Source: Hyphomonas sediminis (GTDB lineage Bacteria; Pseudomonadota; Alphaproteobacteria; Caulobacterales; Hyphomonadaceae). From it: a DNA stretch of 64,000 nucleotides. The stretch is from positions 434,001-498,000 of the forward strand of contig NZ_JAIEZP010000001.1 in NCBI RefSeq assembly GCF_019679475.1, written 5' to 3'. The notes below the pieces were generated by a model that was given only the letters and a program-made list of their open reading frames with translations, made no database searches and was not told the origin of the DNA. Of the stretch, positions 25,418 through 35,081 are shown in pieces (within the stretch, counting starts at the first letter, position 1; every line of letters starts with the position of its first letter). The position numbers and the translations under genes were made by a program.

Positions 25418-26395
25418 TCAGCCCTTGAGTTTGGGTAGCCCACACTCGGCCCGCTTCCGGTCGATCATCCTGGGAACGTTGCGCCCGGCGACATAGCCCC
25501 ACGGGGTTTGCGCCGCATGGCTGCCAATGGCCGTCAGGTGCGGCTTCAGGCGCGCCTTGTCGGCAAACAGCACGAACAGCACCGCAAGGTTGTTGTGCGC
25601 GAAAGACGCCTCCGCAAAGCTCAGCTCCGGCCCGTTGTTGAACCGCTGGCGGAATTCATCGTCCAGCGCACCGACTTCGGCCTTGAAGGCATCGGATTTC
25701 ACCTTCGCGCGGAAGGCGGCGATCTCGTCCGCCTCGTCATTCATGGCAGTCTGGTAGAGCCATTCCTCGATCCAGGCGCGGGCTTTCAGCGCCAGGAAGG
25801 AAGCGTTCGGCGCGCCGTCCATTGCCGTTTCGGCGGCGGCATGCATCTCGCCGACGCTGCCATGCCATTTGGGCGCGAGGTAGTTCATCCGCGCCAGCTC
25901 TGCCAGCACATTGGCCTCGCCCGAGGCGCGCAGATCGGCGGTCACGGCATCGGCCTCGCCTTCCCGCCCGCCCGTCAGTGTCAGCCGGCGGAAACGAAAG
26001 CCATGCAGGGCGCTGTCGCGCGGGGTAAACTCTACGGCGGCGTCCAGCAGGTCCTCGGCGACAGCGGCCATCTCGGCCATGTTCATCACCTGGTCGTGGC
26101 TAGTCCGGTCTGCGGTCGCAAAGCCGCGCAGCCGGTGTGCCCACACATAATGCAGGCCCCCCGCAATCGCATATATTGCCGGATGCGAGTCGAGTGCCGG
26201 CAGCGGCGCCCCGATTTCCGTTAACTGGCCGACGCCATCCAGGAAGTGCAGCCGGTCAGCCGGCGGCAGGCCTGCATAAAGCTCGCCCAGCCCCTGCCCG
26301 TTCCCGGCAGCGACCAGCTCCAGCCCCGGCGCCACATGCCGGTTGCCTTCGGCGACATCAAACGCGGCTTTCTTCTTCCCGAACAGGCCCAGCAC
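25418..26395 (-). CDS. hypothetical cytoplasmic protein
   Basis: A 325-residue protein with no signal peptide or membrane segment. It opens MLGLFGKKKAAF and is helix-rich, with conserved-looking aromatic/acidic stretches such as HPAIYAIAGGLHYVWAHRLRG, AVEFTPRDSALHGFRFRRL and WGYVAGRNVPRMIDRKRAEC. I do not recognise the family. It ends 76 bases before chorismate mutase and begins two bases after the stop codon of the YghU-like gene, so it is probably co-transcribed with that gene. Codon usage is like its neighbours, so it is probably native. Confidence 0.8.
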   Translation of the reverse strand: MLGLFGKKKAAFDVAEGNRHVAPGLELVAAGNGQGLGELYAGLPPADRLHFLDGVGQLTEIGAPLPALDSHPAIYAIAGGLHYVWAHRLRGFATADRTSHDQVMNMAEMAAVAEDLLDAAVEFTPRDSALHGFRFRRLTLTGGREGEADAVTADLRASGEANVLAELARMNYLAPKWHGSVGEMHAAAETAMDGAPNASFLALKARAWIEEWLYQTAMNDEADEIAAFRAKVKSDAFKAEVGALDDEFRQRFNNGPELSFAEASFAHNNLAVLFVLFADKARLKPHLTAIGSHAAQTPWGYVAGRNVPRMIDRKRAECGLPKLKG

Positions 26396-26397
26396 GC

Positions 26398-27270
26398 TCA
26401 GCTACCCGCCTGCAGCTTGTCCTGCGTCTTCGTGTCAAAGTCGCTTGCGTCATGGCGTTCCCAAAGCTGGGTTTCCGGCTTGCCGAAGGTGCGGTTCACC
26501 ATTCGGCCCCGCTGAACCGCCGGACGTTCGGCGACCTGTTTGGTCCAGCGCTGCACGTTCTTGTAGGCCTCGACCTCCAGGAACTCGCCTGCCTCATAGA
26601 GGATGCCCTGCGCCATCGCGCCATACCAGGGCCAGATGGCCATGTCGGCGATCGAGTATTCATCGCCCGCCATGAACTCATGCTCGGCCAGATGACGATC
26701 CAGCACATCCATCTGACGCTTGGTTTCCATCGCATAGCGGTCGATGGCATATTCGATCTTCAGCGGCGCATAGGCATAGAAATGCCCGAACCCGCCGCCC
26801 AGGAACGGCGCAGACCCCATCTGCCAGAACAGCCAGCTCAGCGCTTCGGAGCGCTTGGGATAAGTCTTCGGCAGGAAGGCGCCGAATTTCTCGGCGAGAT
26901 ACATCAGGATCGCGCCGGACTCGAACACCCGCACCGGCGGATTGGCCGACCGGTCCAGCAGCGCCGGGATCTTGGAGTTCGGGTTCACCGACACAAAGCC
27001 CGATGAGAACTGGTCGCCCGAGCCGATATTGATCAGCCAGGCGTCATACTCGGCGCCCGAATAGCCCAGCGCCAGCAGCTCTTCGAGCATCACCGTCACT
27101 TTGACCCCGTTGGGCGTGCCCAGCGAATAGAGCTGCAGCGGGTGTTTGCCCACTGGCAGTTCCTTGTCATGCGTCGGGCCGGCGATCGGGCGGTTGATAT
27201 TGGCGAAACGTCCGCCAGAGCCCTGTTTCCAGGTCCAGACTTTCGGCGGGATATAATCGCTATCGCTCAT
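26398..27270 (-). CDS. yghU: glutathione S-transferase family disulfide reductase (YghU-like)
   Basis: A 290-residue Nu-class GST. The N terminus carries the YghU-type extension (PPKVWTWKQGSGGRFANINR, PIAGPTHDKELPVGKHPLQLYS) before a thioredoxin fold with GTPNGVKVTVMLEELLALG and NPNSKIPAL. The helical domain contains FMAGDEYSIADMAIWPWYG. E. coli YghU binds two glutathiones and reduces disulfides of small molecules. ATG 27270 (MSDSDYIPP) is chosen over an upstream ATG at 27345. It is two bases from the hypothetical gene downstream and divergent from a methyltransferase. Assignment is good; symbol by similarity. Confidence 0.92.
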   Translation of the reverse strand: MSDSDYIPPKVWTWKQGSGGRFANINRPIAGPTHDKELPVGKHPLQLYSLGTPNGVKVTVMLEELLALGYSGAEYDAWLINIGSGDQFSSGFVSVNPNSKIPALLDRSANPPVRVFESGAILMYLAEKFGAFLPKTYPKRSEALSWLFWQMGSAPFLGGGFGHFYAYAPLKIEYAIDRYAMETKRQMDVLDRHLAEHEFMAGDEYSIADMAIWPWYGAMAQGILYEAGEFLEVEAYKNVQRWTKQVAERPAVQRGRMVNRTFGKPETQLWERHDASDFDTKTQDKLQAGS

Positions 27271-27425
27271 GGCGTTCCTCCGGATGTGTCCGCTTTGTGC
27301 GCGTCTAAGGTCTGGTTTAATCGGCATTTTACAAGGCGGAAACACTAAAGCGTACGATCACCTCTTGCCGCGCTCGGGGCGGCATCATAACTGGAAGCTA
27401 TATCTCGTAACTTTTGGAGCTACAT

Positions 27426-28133
27426 ATGCGCCGACCCGCTTCACCAGCCTCCGCTCCGGCGCCGTTCGATGAAGCTCACGCAAAAGTCTATGACGATCAG
27501 TTCGCCGCGCTGAACGCGCTGAAGGATTGCTTCCACCTGCTGATGGAGGGCTATTTCAGCGGGCTGCCCGAAGATGCCCGCATCCTGGTGGCGGGCGCCG
27601 GCACGGGCGCGGAAGTCCGCTATCTCGCGCCGCGCCATCCGGGCTGGCGCTTCACGCTTGTGGACCCGTCTGCTCCAATGCTGGCGGTTGCCCGGCGCCA
27701 TGCAGAGGCTGGCGGCTATACTGACCGCTGCGCCTTTCATGCCGATTATGTTTCTGCCACGCCGCTTGCCGCACATGACGCAGCCACCAGCCTGCTGGTC
27801 TCACATTTCCTGACAGATGCCGTCGCCCGGCAATCCTATTTCGCCGACATTGCCGCGCGCCTGAAATCCGGCGGTCGGCTGATCAATGTCGATCTCTGCG
27901 CGGACGATACAGCCCACTCATTCGAAAGCGTGATGAGCCTCTGGCTCAGCCTCATGGGCCTCAACGGGCAAAGCGAAGACTCCCGCGCGCATTACCGCAA
28001 GGCCTATGGCGTCCAGTTCGCCGTGCACGGGCCAGACGCCGTCGCCAAAATGATTGAGGCGGGAGGCTTCTCGCCCCCCGCCCCGGTATTTCAGGCTGCA
28101 CTAATGCGCGGCTGGACCGCGCAAAAGGCCTAG
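27426..28133 (+). CDS. class I SAM-dependent methyltransferase
   Basis: A 235-residue Rossmann-type methyltransferase. Motif I is [16 protein letters not shown], motif [21 protein letters not shown], a motif III-like region [13 protein letters not shown], and [13 protein letters not shown] close to motif IV. The acceptor (small molecule, perhaps quinone or lipid) cannot be determined. ATG 27426 follows GGAG by six bases. Its TAG shares CTAG with the TAG stop of sucB on the other strand (28130-28133), so both transcription units end at the same tetranucleotide. Confidence 0.9.
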   Translation: MRRPASPASAPAPFDEAHAKVYDDQFAALNALKDCFHLLMEGYFSGLPEDARILVAGAGTGAEVRYLAPRHPGWRFTLVDPSAPMLAVARRHAEAGGYTDRCAFHADYVSATPLAAHDAATSLLVSHFLTDAVARQSYFADIAARLKSGGRLINVDLCADDTAHSFESVMSLWLSLMGLNGQSEDSRAHYRKAYGVQFAVHGPDAVAKMIEAGGFSPPAPVFQAALMRGWTAQKA

Positions 28134-29653
28134 ACCTCGAGCAGCAGGCGCTCAGGATCTTCCAGAGCTTCCTTGACCCGCACAAGGAAGGTCACTGCTT
28201 CCTTGCCGTCAACGATGCGGTGGTCATAGCTCAGCGCCAGGTACATCATCGGCTTGATGACGATCTGGCCATTGCGCACGATCGGGCGGTCCTCGATGCG
28301 GTGCATGCCCAGCACGCCCGATTGCGGCGGATTGAGGATCGGCGTCGACATCAGTGAGCCATAGATACCGCCATTGGAGATCGTGAAGGTGCCGCCTTGC
28401 AGGTCGCCGATGGTGAGGGCGCCGTCACGGGCCTTCTTGCCAAGTTCGGCAATGCCCTTCTCGATGTCAGCCAGCGACATCTCGTCAACGCCGCGAAGCA
28501 CGGGCGTAACCAGGCCCTTGTCGGTGCCAACAGCGACGCTGATATCGTAATAGTTCTTGTAGATGATGTCCTGACCGTCGATCTCGGCGTTCACTGCCGG
28601 GATTTCCTTCAGGGCTTCGCCGACTGCTTTGACGAAGAAGCTCATGAAGCCGAGCTTGATGCCGTGACGGGCAACAAAGGCCTCCTGGTACTTCTTGCGC
28701 AGGTCCATGATCGCCGACATGTCGACATCATTGAACGTGGTCAGCATTGCGGCACTGTCCTGAGCTTCCTTCAGGCGGCGGGCAATGGTCTGACGCAGAC
28801 GCGTCATCCGTACACGTTCTTCACGGGGGCCGGTTTCACGCGGCGGGCGCGAGGCGCTTTCAGACATGGTCGATGTGCTTGCTTTCGGTTGATTGACATA
28901 GGCCAGGGCGTCGGCCTTGGTGGCGCGGCCATCACGGCCCGTGCCGGGAATTTCTGCGGGGTTGACGCCGGCTTCGGTCGAGATGCGGCGCACCGACGGG
29001 GAAACCGGGCGGTCGCCGGTGGCGGCCGGCTGGGTTGCCTTTGGCGCTTCGGCCTTAGGCTCAGCGGCAGCCTTGGCGGGCGCAGCCCCTGCCCCGCCGA
29101 TCCGTGCAATGACGGAGCCTGGGGTTACGGCGTCGCCTTCCTTGACCAGCCACTCGACAAGCACGCCGTCTGCTGGCGCGGGCACTTCGAGTGCCACCTT
29201 GTCGGTTTCGATCTCGGCGATCGTCTCGTCTTTCTTCACCGCATCGCCGACCTTCTTGGAGAAGTTGGCGATTGTGCCTTCGGCAACGCTTTCGCCCATC
29301 ACCGGGACTTTAACGTCCGTGGTCGCCCCGCCGGCAGCAGGCGCCGCGGCAGGGGCGGCTGCCGGAGCAGCAGCAGGCTTCGCCGCTTCCTTGGCAGGGG
29401 CCGCTTTTGCCGCGCCGCCCGAAGCGTTCAGTCGGCCGAGCACTGCGCCGATGCCGACGGTGTCGCCGGCCTTCGCCACGATTTCCGAGAGAACGCCGTC
29501 TTCAGATGCGGAGACTTCGACCGAAACCTTGTCGGTTTCGAGTTCGACGAGCACCTCATCTTTCTTCACGGCGTCGCCGGCCGATTTCAGCCATTGGCCG
29601 ACGGTGGCTTCAGTGACGCTTTCGCCCAGTGTGGGAACAACGATGTCTGTCAT
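28130..29653 (-). CDS. sucB: 2-oxoglutarate dehydrogenase E2, dihydrolipoyl succinyltransferase
   Basis: A 507-residue E2 core of the 2-oxoglutarate dehydrogenase complex. It has two lipoyl domains: residues about 2-75 with the lipoyl lysine in [11 protein letters not shown], and about 112-186 with [11 protein letters not shown]. An Ala/Pro-rich linker, a peripheral-subunit-binding domain ([20 protein letters not shown]) and the catalytic domain ending [15 protein letters not shown] follow. Many alphaproteobacterial SucB proteins have a single lipoyl domain, so the doubled form is worth noting. It is 30 bases after sucA in the sucC-sucD-sucA-sucB cluster. Confidence 0.97.
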   Translation of the reverse strand: MTDIVVPTLGESVTEATVGQWLKSAGDAVKKDEVLVELETDKVSVEVSASEDGVLSEIVAKAGDTVGIGAVLGRLNASGGAAKAAPAKEAAKPAAAPAAAPAAAPAAGGATTDVKVPVMGESVAEGTIANFSKKVGDAVKKDETIAEIETDKVALEVPAPADGVLVEWLVKEGDAVTPGSVIARIGGAGAAPAKAAAEPKAEAPKATQPAATGDRPVSPSVRRISTEAGVNPAEIPGTGRDGRATKADALAYVNQPKASTSTMSESASRPPRETGPREERVRMTRLRQTIARRLKEAQDSAAMLTTFNDVDMSAIMDLRKKYQEAFVARHGIKLGFMSFFVKAVGEALKEIPAVNAEIDGQDIIYKNYYDISVAVGTDKGLVTPVLRGVDEMSLADIEKGIAELGKKARDGALTIGDLQGGTFTISNGGIYGSLMSTPILNPPQSGVLGMHRIEDRPIVRNGQIVIKPMMYLALSYDHRIVDGKEAVTFLVRVKEALEDPERLLLEV

Positions 29654-29683
29654 GGGTCCGTGTCCGGCTCTTCTTCTTGGTTA

Positions 29684-32600
29684 TTACGGCGAGACGATCC
29701 GGTCATCGACCGGGTCGGGCGAGAGGGCGGTGTTGATCAGCGACTTCTGCTCGGCATTGTGCTTCGACAGGAGGCCCGTTGCGGTCGCCGCAGACGGCGG
29801 ACGGCCTGCATATTTCGGGCGCGGCTGCTTGCTGCCGGCCTGGCCGGCACACCATTCGAGTTCGTCGCGGATGAAGGTCCAGCCGCCCATGTTGCGGGGC
29901 TCTTCCTGACACCACACGATCTCTGCCTGCGGGAAGCGCTTCAGCTCCGTCACCAGCGACTTGCGCGGCACCGGATAGAATTGCTCGACACGCAGCAGGT
30001 ACACATCGTCCTGGCCGGTGGCTTCGCGCGCTTCGAACAGGTCGTAATAGACCTTGCCCGAGCAGAGCACCACGCGGCGGACCTTGTTGTCCTTGACCAG
30101 TTTCACCTTGCCTTCCCGGCCCGGCGTTTCCGCGTCATCCCAGAGGATACGGTGGAAGGTCGATTTCGTGTTCAGGTCGTCCAGCACCGAGGTCGCCAGC
30201 TTGTGACGCAGCAACGACTTGGGCGTCATGATGATCAGCGGCTTGCGGAACTCGCGGTGGATCTGACGGCGCAGGACGTGGAAATAGTTCGCCGGGGTCG
30301 TCAGGTTGCACACCTGCATGTTGTCTTCCGCACACATCTGCAGGAAGCGCTCAAGGCGGGCCGAAGAGTGTTCCGGACCCTGACCTTCATAGCCGTGCGG
30401 CAGAAGGACAACGAGGCCCGACATCCGCAGCCATTTGCGCTCTGCCGACGAGATGAACTGGTCGAAAAACACTTGCGCGCCGTTGGCGAAGTCCCCGAAC
30501 TGAGCTTCCCAGCAGGTCAGCGTGTTGGGATCGGTCAGCGAATATCCGTATTCGTAACCCAGCACTGCTTCCTCGGAGAGGAGCGAGTCGATCACTTCAT
30601 ACGGCGCCTGGCCGTCGCGAATATTGTTGAGGCCGGTATAGCGGTCACCGGTCGTCTGATCGACGAGGTGGCTGTGGCGCTGCACGAACGTGCCGCGGCC
30701 GCAGTCCTGGCCGGAGAGGCGAACCGGGAAGCCTTCATCGAGCAGGCTGGCGAAGGCCAGGTGTTCTGCGCCGCCCCAATCGATGTCCTTGCCGGTCTCG
30801 TAGCTTTCGCGGCGGCGCGTGATCACGCGCTCCACGGTCTTGTGCGCATCAAGGCTATCCGGGATCTTGGTGATTGCGTCGCCAAGTTCCTTCAGGCGTG
30901 CCTTGGACACGCCGGTCTTGCCCCGGCGATCATCGTCGAGCGGCAGGCCAAAGCCAGACCATTGGCCTTCCAGCCAGTCGGCCTTGTTGGTCTTCAGCGT
31001 CTTGCCCGCTTCGAAGGCGCGGTCGAGGAAGTCCTCGAACTCCTTCACCTGCGTGTCGACTTCCTCTGCCGTCAGCAGGCCCTCGGAAACGAGGCGCTGG
31101 GCATAGAGTTCACGCGTGGACGGACGATCCTTGATGACGCGGTACATGACCGGTTGCGTCATCGTCGGGTCGTCGCCCTCGTTGTGGCCGAAGCGGCGGT
31201 AGCAGAACATGTCGATGACGACATCTTTCGCAAACTTCTGCCGGTATTCGGTCGCCACTTTCGCGGCGTAGACCACAGCTTCCGGATCGTCGCCGTTTAT
31301 GTGGAAGATCGGCGCCTGCACCATCAGCGCCACATCCGAAGGATAGGGCGAAGAGCGCGAATACATCGGGCTCGTGGTGAAGCCGATCTGGTTGTTGATG
31401 ATGAAGTGGATCGTACCGCCGGTGCGGTAGCCTTGCAGGCCCGACAGCGCGAAGCACTCGGCCACGACGCCCTGCCCTGCGAAGGCCGCATCCCCGTGCA
31501 GCAGCAGGGGCAGCTTGTGGCCGCGGTCCAGGTTGCCGGTCTCGCGGGCTTCCATGAACTGCTTGGCGCGCGTCCGGCCGAGCACGACCGGGTTGACCGC
31601 TTCAAGGTGGGACGGGTTGGCGTTCATGGTGAGGTGGACGACATTGCCGTCGAACTCACGGTCGGATGAGGCGCCAAGGTGGTATTTCACATCGCCCGAG
31701 CCGAATTCGCCGGCGCCCTGCGTCGAGCCGCCCTGGAATTCGTGGAAGATCTTCTCATAGCCCTTGCCCATCACGGCGGCGAGCATGTTCAGGCGGCCCC
31801 GGTGGGGCATGCCAACGACGATCTCGTTCACGCCGAGGGCGCCGCCGCGCTTGATGATCTGCTCCAGCGCCGGCACGGCCGCCTCGCCGCCATCCAGGCC
31901 GAAACGCTTCGTGCCCGGATAACGCTTGTGCAGGAAGCGTTCGAAGCTTTCCGCTTCGATCAGCTTACGGAGGATCGCCAGCTTGCCCTCGCGGGTGAAG
32001 GCAACGCCCTTGTCGGGGCCTTCCATCCGCTCCTGCAGCCAGGCTTTCTCTGCCGGGTCGGAGATGTGCATGAACTCGATGCCGAGCGTCGAGCAATAGG
32101 TCCGGCGCAGGATGTCCAGCATCTGATGCGGCGTTGCGCGTTCGAGGCCCAGATAGCCGTCGATATAGATGCTGCGGTCCATGTCTGCCGGGCCGAAGCC
32201 GTAGCTGGCCGGGTCAAGTTCGGGCTGGTCGCCAAAGCTCGAAAGGCCGAGCGGGTCGAGCTGGGCTGCCAGGTGGCCGCGGATGCGGTAGGCGCGGATC
32301 ATCATCAGCGCGCGGATCGAATCGGTGACCGCGCGGCTGAGGTCTTCGCCACCCATTGCGGGGGCGCCGGCCTTGATCTTCTTCTCGATCTTGGGTTCGA
32401 GCAGCGCCCAGTTGCCATCAAAGGCGGCGATCTGCTCATTCTTGGGCGGCAGAGGCCAGCCCTTGCGCTTCCAGCTTGCGCCGTCCGCATTCTTGGTGGC
32501 GCTCGCCGCTTCATCGCCGAGCTCGGCGAAAAAGGCGCGCCAGCTTTCCGGCACGGAGGACGGGTCCTTGGCATAGGCCGCCTGCATCTGCTCCAGCCAT

Positions 32601-32692
32601 TGGGCGGAGCCGCCGTAAAGAAACGCAGTTTCCAGCATTGCCGCATTCCCGCTGCTGCGCGGGCCGTTCACCGGGCTGCCATCGTCTGCCAT
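29684..32692 (-). CDS. sucA: 2-oxoglutarate dehydrogenase E1 (thiamine diphosphate)
   Basis: A 1002-residue E1 that decarboxylates 2-oxoglutarate and transfers succinyl to the E2 lipoyl group. The N terminus contains the E2-binding type start (LYGGSAQWLEQMQAAYAKDP). The thiamine diphosphate site is seen in LLHGDAAFAGQGVVAECF near residue 400 and the NNQIGFTT stretch, and the pyrimidine domain in QDCGRGTFVQRHSH. It ends with WTFIRDELEWCAG. ATG 32692 (MADDGSPVNGP) is preferred to an upstream start at 32785. It follows sucD by 155 bases that contain an inverted repeat. Confidence 0.98.
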   Translation of the reverse strand: MADDGSPVNGPRSSGNAAMLETAFLYGGSAQWLEQMQAAYAKDPSSVPESWRAFFAELGDEAASATKNADGASWKRKGWPLPPKNEQIAAFDGNWALLEPKIEKKIKAGAPAMGGEDLSRAVTDSIRALMMIRAYRIRGHLAAQLDPLGLSSFGDQPELDPASYGFGPADMDRSIYIDGYLGLERATPHQMLDILRRTYCSTLGIEFMHISDPAEKAWLQERMEGPDKGVAFTREGKLAILRKLIEAESFERFLHKRYPGTKRFGLDGGEAAVPALEQIIKRGGALGVNEIVVGMPHRGRLNMLAAVMGKGYEKIFHEFQGGSTQGAGEFGSGDVKYHLGASSDREFDGNVVHLTMNANPSHLEAVNPVVLGRTRAKQFMEARETGNLDRGHKLPLLLHGDAAFAGQGVVAECFALSGLQGYRTGGTIHFIINNQIGFTTSPMYSRSSPYPSDVALMVQAPIFHINGDDPEAVVYAAKVATEYRQKFAKDVVIDMFCYRRFGHNEGDDPTMTQPVMYRVIKDRPSTRELYAQRLVSEGLLTAEEVDTQVKEFEDFLDRAFEAGKTLKTNKADWLEGQWSGFGLPLDDDRRGKTGVSKARLKELGDAITKIPDSLDAHKTVERVITRRRESYETGKDIDWGGAEHLAFASLLDEGFPVRLSGQDCGRGTFVQRHSHLVDQTTGDRYTGLNNIRDGQAPYEVIDSLLSEEAVLGYEYGYSLTDPNTLTCWEAQFGDFANGAQVFFDQFISSAERKWLRMSGLVVLLPHGYEGQGPEHSSARLERFLQMCAEDNMQVCNLTTPANYFHVLRRQIHREFRKPLIIMTPKSLLRHKLATSVLDDLNTKSTFHRILWDDAETPGREGKVKLVKDNKVRRVVLCSGKVYYDLFEAREATGQDDVYLLRVEQFYPVPRKSLVTELKRFPQAEIVWCQEEPRNMGGWTFIRDELEWCAGQAGSKQPRPKYAGRPPSAATATGLLSKHNAEQKSLINTALSPDPVDDRIVSP

Positions 32693-32784
32693 TGAATGTC
32701 CATCCTTCCAGAGCTGCCGCCCCCGGCGACTAATATAGGGACGGACTAAACCCCCTGCCCCTACGTGAAGCAGGATATGTTGCA

Positions 32785-32819
32785 ACGCCCGCCCCAGGAT
32801 ATACGCCGGGAGCGGGCGT
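32785..32819. repeat. 8-bp inverted repeat between sucD and sucA
   Basis: ACGCCCGC (32785-32792) and GCGGGCGT (32812-32819) pair perfectly around 19 bases. Neither strand has a following U tract, so it is unlikely to be a strong terminator. In the direction of transcription it follows sucD by about 29 bases. It may be a processing or stability element separating sucCD from sucAB messages. Confidence 0.4.
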
Positions 32820-32847
32820 CACGAATCTATAACACTATAAGGTCTTT

Positions 32848-33750
32848 CTAACCCTTTAGCACCTCGACAAGTGTCGTACCCAGGCGCGCCGGGCTGGGGC
32901 TGACGCGGATACCCGCCGCTTCCATCGCCGCGATCTTGGATTCGGCATCGCCCTTGCCACCGGAAACGATAGCGCCGGCATGGCCCATCGTACGGCCCGG
33001 AGGCGCCGTGCGGCCCGCGATGAAGCCCGCCATCGGCTTCTTGCGGCCCTTCTTGGCCTCGTCGATCAGGAACTGGGCAGCCTCTTCTTCCGCAGAGCCG
33101 CCGATTTCGCCGATCATGATGATCGATTGGGTTTCGTCGTCAGCCAGGAACATTTCCAGCATGTCGATGAACTCGGTACCCTTCACCGGGTCGCCGCCGA
33201 TGCCGACAGCCGTGGTCTGGCCAAGGCCTGCGTTCGTGGTCTGGAACACGGCTTCATAGGTCAGCGTGCCCGAGCGCGACACGATACCGACCGAGCCCTT
33301 CTTGAAGATGGAGCCCGGCATGATGCCGATCTTGCACTCATTGGCCGTGATGATGCCGGGGCAGTTCGGGCCGATGAGGCGCGACTTGGACTTTTCCAGC
33401 TTCGCCTTGACGCGGACCATGTCCATCACAGGCACGCCTTCGGTGATGCAGACGATCAGCGGGATCTCTGCGTCGATGGCTTCCTCGATGGCAGCAGCTG
33501 CGCCAGCCGGCGGAACATAGACAACAGACGCGGTGGCGCCGGTCTTTTCCTTGCCTTCGGCGACGGAGGCGAAGATCGGCAGTTCCTGGCCGTTATCGGC
33601 CTTCCACATCTCGCCACCCTTCTTCGGGTGAATGCCGCCCACCATCTGGGTGCCGAAATAGGCCAGCGCCTGGTTGGTGTGGAACGAGCCGGTGTTACCG
33701 GTCATGCCCTGCGTCAGGACTTTCGTGTTCTTGTCGATCAGAATGGACAT
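32848..33750 (-). CDS. sucD: succinyl-CoA synthetase alpha subunit
   Basis: A 300-residue CoA-binding subunit. The N-terminal Rossmann CoA site begins [18 protein letters not shown]. The ligase part has [19 protein letters not shown], and the phosphorylated histidine is in [14 protein letters not shown] near residue 255. With SucC it interconverts succinyl-CoA and succinate with phosphorylation of ADP or GDP. It starts five bases after the sucC stop, so the pair is co-translated. Length is standard. Confidence 0.98.
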   Translation of the reverse strand: MSILIDKNTKVLTQGMTGNTGSFHTNQALAYFGTQMVGGIHPKKGGEMWKADNGQELPIFASVAEGKEKTGATASVVYVPPAGAAAAIEEAIDAEIPLIVCITEGVPVMDMVRVKAKLEKSKSRLIGPNCPGIITANECKIGIMPGSIFKKGSVGIVSRSGTLTYEAVFQTTNAGLGQTTAVGIGGDPVKGTEFIDMLEMFLADDETQSIIMIGEIGGSAEEEAAQFLIDEAKKGRKKPMAGFIAGRTAPPGRTMGHAGAIVSGGKGDAESKIAAMEAAGIRVSPSPARLGTTLVEVLKG

Positions 33751-33755
33751 GGAAC

Positions 33756-34949
33756 TTAACCCCGCACCGCTTTGACAATTTTCTGGGCTGCATCATCGAG
33801 ATCGTCGGCCGGGATCACGTTCAGGCCGCTCTCGCGGATGATCTTCTTGCCGAGGTCAACGTTGGTGCCTTCGAGGCGAACCACCAGCGGAACCGCCAGG
33901 TTGGTCTCTTTCACGGCGGCGATCACGCCTTCGGCGATGACGTCACATTTCATGATGCCGCCGAAGATGTTCACGAGGATGCCCTTCACGTTGGGGTCCT
34001 TCATGATGATCTTGAAGGCCGCTGCCACCTTCTCCTTGCCGGCGCCGCCGCCGACATCGCAGAAGTTGGCTGGCTCTTCGCCATACAGCTTGATGATGTC
34101 CATCGTCGCCATGGCCAGGCCTGCGCCGTTGACCATGCAGCCGATGGTGCCATCGAGGGCGATGTAGGCAAGGTCCCACTCAGCCGCTTCGAGTTCCTTG
34201 GCGTCCTGTTCGGTTTCGTCCTTCAGGGCCTGGATGTCGGGGTGGCGGAACAGCGCGTTGCCGTCGAAGGAGACCTTCGCGTCGAGAACGCGCAGATGGC
34301 CGTCCTTCATGACGATGAGGGGGTTCACCTCCAGCATCGACATGTCTTTCTCGGTGAACGCCTTGTAGAGGATCGGCCAGAGTTTCAGGCCGTCTTCGGC
34401 TGCCGTACCGGTCAGCTTCAGGGCGTCGTTGATCTTGGCGGAGTCGTCTGCCGTCACGCCGGTCAGCGGCTCGATGCCGAGGGTCAGGATCTTCTCGGGC
34501 GTTGCGTGGGCAACTTCCTCGATGTCCATGCCGCCTTCGGTCGAAACGACGAAGGAAACTTTCGAAGTCGCGCGGTCGACGAGGATCGAGAGGTAGAGTT
34601 CTTTCTCGATGTCGGCGCCATCTTCGATGTAGAGGCGGTTGACCTGCTTGCCCGAAGCAGCGGTCTGCGCGGTGACGAGGTGCTTGCCGAGCATCTGCTC
34701 AGCGAATTTTTTCACGTCGTCCTTGTTGAAGGCGAGGCGAACGCCCCCCTTCTCGCCGGCTTCCGGCTCGATGAATTTGCCTTTGCCGCGGCCACCTGCG
34801 TGGATCTGGCTTTTCACGACCCAGAGCGGGCCGGGAAGTGTATCGACTGCCTTCTGCACATCGGCGAGCGAAAGCACAGGCACGCCTTCTGCCACAGGCG
34901 CCCCGAAGGATTTGAGCAGCGCCTTGGCCTGATATTCATGGATGTTCAT
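33756..34949 (-). CDS. sucC: succinyl-CoA synthetase beta subunit (ADP-forming)
   Basis: A 397-residue ATP-grasp subunit. It begins [16 protein letters not shown], with [16 protein letters not shown] for nucleotide binding, [20 protein letters not shown] in the centre, and the C-terminal ligase domain with [21 protein letters not shown] and [18 protein letters not shown] 34949 is the standard start, with GGAG-type spacing from GGAAACCACTCC; an upstream in-frame codon at 34988 is not supported. It is the first gene of the suc cluster; a candidate promoter lies at 35030-35057. Confidence 0.98.
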   Translation of the reverse strand: MNIHEYQAKALLKSFGAPVAEGVPVLSLADVQKAVDTLPGPLWVVKSQIHAGGRGKGKFIEPEAGEKGGVRLAFNKDDVKKFAEQMLGKHLVTAQTAASGKQVNRLYIEDGADIEKELYLSILVDRATSKVSFVVSTEGGMDIEEVAHATPEKILTLGIEPLTGVTADDSAKINDALKLTGTAAEDGLKLWPILYKAFTEKDMSMLEVNPLIVMKDGHLRVLDAKVSFDGNALFRHPDIQALKDETEQDAKELEAAEWDLAYIALDGTIGCMVNGAGLAMATMDIIKLYGEEPANFCDVGGGAGKEKVAAAFKIIMKDPNVKGILVNIFGGIMKCDVIAEGVIAAVKETNLAVPLVVRLEGTNVDLGKKIIRESGLNVIPADDLDDAAQKIVKAVRG

Positions 34950-35029
34950 GGAGTGGTTTCCCTGTCCGGCCTCACGGCCCGCCAGCATCCCTGCTGGTTA
35001 CCGTTTCCGTTCCTCTTTGACAGGGGGGC

Positions 35030-35057
35030 TATATACACGCCTGAAGAGAGGCTGCAA
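35030..35057 (-). promoter_or_regulatory. candidate sigma-70 promoter of the suc cluster
   Basis: On the minus strand, TTGCAG (35057-35052) and TATATA (35035-35030) are separated by 16 bases, 81 bases before the sucC start. The -35 is a weak match and the -10 a fair one. The position fits a start for the whole sucCDAB cluster. Confidence 0.35.
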
Positions 35058-35081
35058 CAGGCTGAGTACCGGTTGCCGGAC

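Noticed and set aside
28397..31669. A 1090-codon open frame on the plus strand opposite sucB and sucA
   Set aside because: It is the antisense shadow of two firmly identified genes; GC-rich codon bias leaves such frames open, and the translation is Arg/His/Gly-rich without domains.
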